Both the position numbers and the translations under genes were made by a program. A DNA stretch of 64,000 bases, taken from NCBI GenBank assembly GCA_031556375.1, contig JAVBTA010000029.1, positions 51,913 to 115,912 on the forward strand. Direction: 5' to 3'. This stretch comes from BNXB01 sp031556375 (GTDB taxonomy: Bacteria > Bacteroidota > Bacteroidia > Bacteroidales > Azobacteroidaceae). A model generated the notes under the pieces. The model saw nothing but the letters and a program-made list of their open reading frames with translations, was not told the origin of the DNA and made no database searches. The first letter of the stretch is position 1. Each line of letters begins with the position of its first letter. Of the stretch, positions 63,601-64,000 are shown piece by piece.

Positions 63601-63855
63601 AAACATACGGGTATTGGAAAACTAGTTGGGATGCCGGTTCCTGGAACTATGACCAGTGTTTCCTGGGAGAACCTGCAAGATCCGACACTTGTTTTCGGCA
63701 TTCCAATCGTAGGCTATGAACTACCAGATGGTAGTTACCTGGAGAACAAACAATTAGAACCTGATTTCAAAGTAGCGAATTCTCCCGATAAGTTTGTAAA
63801 AGGAGAAGACGAGCAATTAGCGAAGGCCGTTCAGGAATTACTGAAAGAACTGTAA
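60601..63855 (+). CDS. Tricorn-like S41 family peptidase, exported
   Basis: This 1084-residue protein has a signal peptide (SILLLLLLPSYSFG). PD40/WD40-like beta-propeller repeats (recurring SPDGK...IAF, about 25-520) are followed by a very Lys/Asp/Glu-rich linker (about 560-603), a helical tricorn core domain (about 730-780), a PDZ domain (KAGCIIEMIDGIKI, about 825-838) and an S41 catalytic domain with Ser in NEACYSNAHGTPWVY (about 990). Tricorn-type proteases degrade oligopeptides. Exported bacterial versions are common in Bacteroidetes; the substrate is unknown. It starts 21 bases after the GH116 gene, possibly on one transcript. Confidence 0.93.
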   Translation: MKTIYSILLLLLLPSYSFGETPLWMRYPTISPDGKEIAFSYKGDIYKVASTGGEAKQITMHEAYDYMPVWSPDGKSIAFASDRNGNFDIFLTSAEGGNAQRLTTYSSSESPYAFSPDGKYIFFGAKIQAPAVSAAFPSGVMSELYKVPVNGGRPEQIIAIPAENIYFSKDGKKIIYQDRKGQEDKFRKHHKSSVTRDIWTYDLQTGKYQQLISDAGEDTNPVFSTDNNTVYFLSERSGTYNVHSFPMNETKQVKQISSFKTHPVRFLSIAGNGTLCYFYDGEIYTQPANGKAQKVKINITEESKDNNTLALTRGAYGRAVSPDGKQVSFVMRGEIFVSSVDYKYTKRITNTPAQDNYPSFSPDGKTLVYATERDGTWNLYTSKTGREDDLYFFNSTILKEEPLFKPDNIERNLPQFSPDGKEVAFIQDRGKLMVYNIATKKTRQITDGSGNLDSSGFIDYEWSPDGKWFIISYCPNRHMPYNDVGLVSSQGGTITNLTNSGYTSSHAHWVMGGNAVLFQSERYGMRNHASWGSLDDAMIVFLNQKSYDKFILSEDDYKLLKEEEKAKEKKKPADTAKDDKKDNKKEDKSTDKKEDEKKKEDKSIEVELKGIEDRIIRLTPNSSMMADAILTPEGDKLFYLASFEKGYDLWQLDCRTKETKIVSKGAGPGSLLLDKDGKNIFLLGMSTQKIGVADAKKTIITPLAEMDVELYAERQYMFDHVCTQEEKRFYVKDMHGVDWPLMKKAYSRFLPYINNNYDFAELLSEILGELNVSHTGGRYRAIPQNPDITAQLGLFFSWNYAKDGLMIDEVIEKGPFDNAESKVKAGCIIEMIDGIKITTGQDYFPLLNKKSGKNTLISLYNPTTNERWEEVIKPISAATLSDLLYNRWVKQREADVERLSNGRLGYVHIQSMGDPSFRTIYSDILGKFNNKEGIVIDIRFNGGGRLHEDIEVLFSGKKYFTQVVRGQETCDMPSRRWNKPSIMVMNEACYSNAHGTPWVYKHTGIGKLVGMPVPGTMTSVSWENLQDPTLVFGIPIVGYELPDGSYLENKQLEPDFKVANSPDKFVKGEDEQLAKAVQELLKEL

Positions 63856-64000
63856 GGGAAGGGAGTTAAAGGGAGCGGAATCCGCATTTTTGTGCGTTAG
63901 CCCATCACCGCGTGAGCGGTGTAGTCTCTGTAGGCGGGGGTGCCAACCCCCGTATGGTGATGATACCCACCGCCCTTGCTCGCCCGGGTGATGATGATAC
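63856..64000. repeat. GC-rich palindromic intergenic repeat (continues past the window)
   Basis: After the peptidase stop the DNA turns abruptly GC-rich. CACCGC-GTGA-GCGGTG (about 63907-63922) and GGGGGT-GCCA-ACCCCC form strong hairpins, and GGTGATGATAC recurs near 63956 and, with an extra GAT, at the window end. No gene is seen. It looks like a repeated palindromic unit unlike the AT-rich spacers elsewhere in the window. Confidence 0.6.

Overview
The window comes from a member of the Bacteroidales, most likely from the Parabacteroides/Tannerella/Dysgonomonas/Porphyromonas side of the order. The evidence is a SusC/SusD pair with a hybrid two-component regulator, Bacteroidetes -7 boxes (TAnnTTTG) at many gene starts, and the porU-porV-ispF block of the type IX secretion system. 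No rRNA lies in the window, so the genus is inferred.

Region 1 (1 to about 14.5 kb) is visibly AT-richer accessory DNA that abuts the 3' end of a tRNA-Val gene. Its right part is a mobilizable/integrative module: tyrosine integrase, DUF3408 protein, ParA, MobC-like protein, MOB relaxase, and a frameshifted gene behind the relaxase. An intact 886-bp IS5-family element sits just in front of parA. Its left part holds a leftward operon: an AvrD-like protein, two tandem paralogous P-loop NTPases and a flavodoxin-like FMN reductase cut by the window edge. A divergent TetR-type regulator gene carries an in-frame TGA. A palindrome of the form (A/G)CAGT-N4-ACTG(T/C) occurs four times between 3.3 and 7.7 kb. 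Two copies overlap the -7 boxes of secreted lipoprotein genes, which suggests a small regulon. AvrD-like synthase plus TetR regulator recalls butanolide-hormone loci and is the best candidate here for an undescribed system.

Region 2 (14.7 to 33.2 kb) is core metabolism: lysS-gpsA-pgi-HAD phosphatase; an outer-membrane DUF3943 protein; a Phe/Tyr operon (prephenate dehydratase, aminotransferase, DAHP synthase/chorismate mutase, prephenate dehydrogenase) preceded by a leader peptide rich in Phe and Tyr and a terminator, that is, an attenuator; a rhomboid protease; a glycogen/alpha-glucan operon (GH133, glycosyltransferase, GH57); and transketolase-rpiB.

Region 3 (33.2 to 48 kb) has a lipoprotein metallopeptidase, a candidate structured RNA near 35.4 to 35.6 kb, and a polysaccharide utilization locus: hybrid two-component regulator, GH88 unsaturated uronyl hydrolase, DUF2264 protein, SusC and SusD.

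Region 4 (48 to 64 kb) has a leftward cluster rex-FAH-porU-porV-ispF-S8 peptidase, then rightward SUI1, psd, pssA, a GH116 glycosidase and a tricorn-like S41 peptidase, ending in a GC-rich palindromic intergenic repeat.
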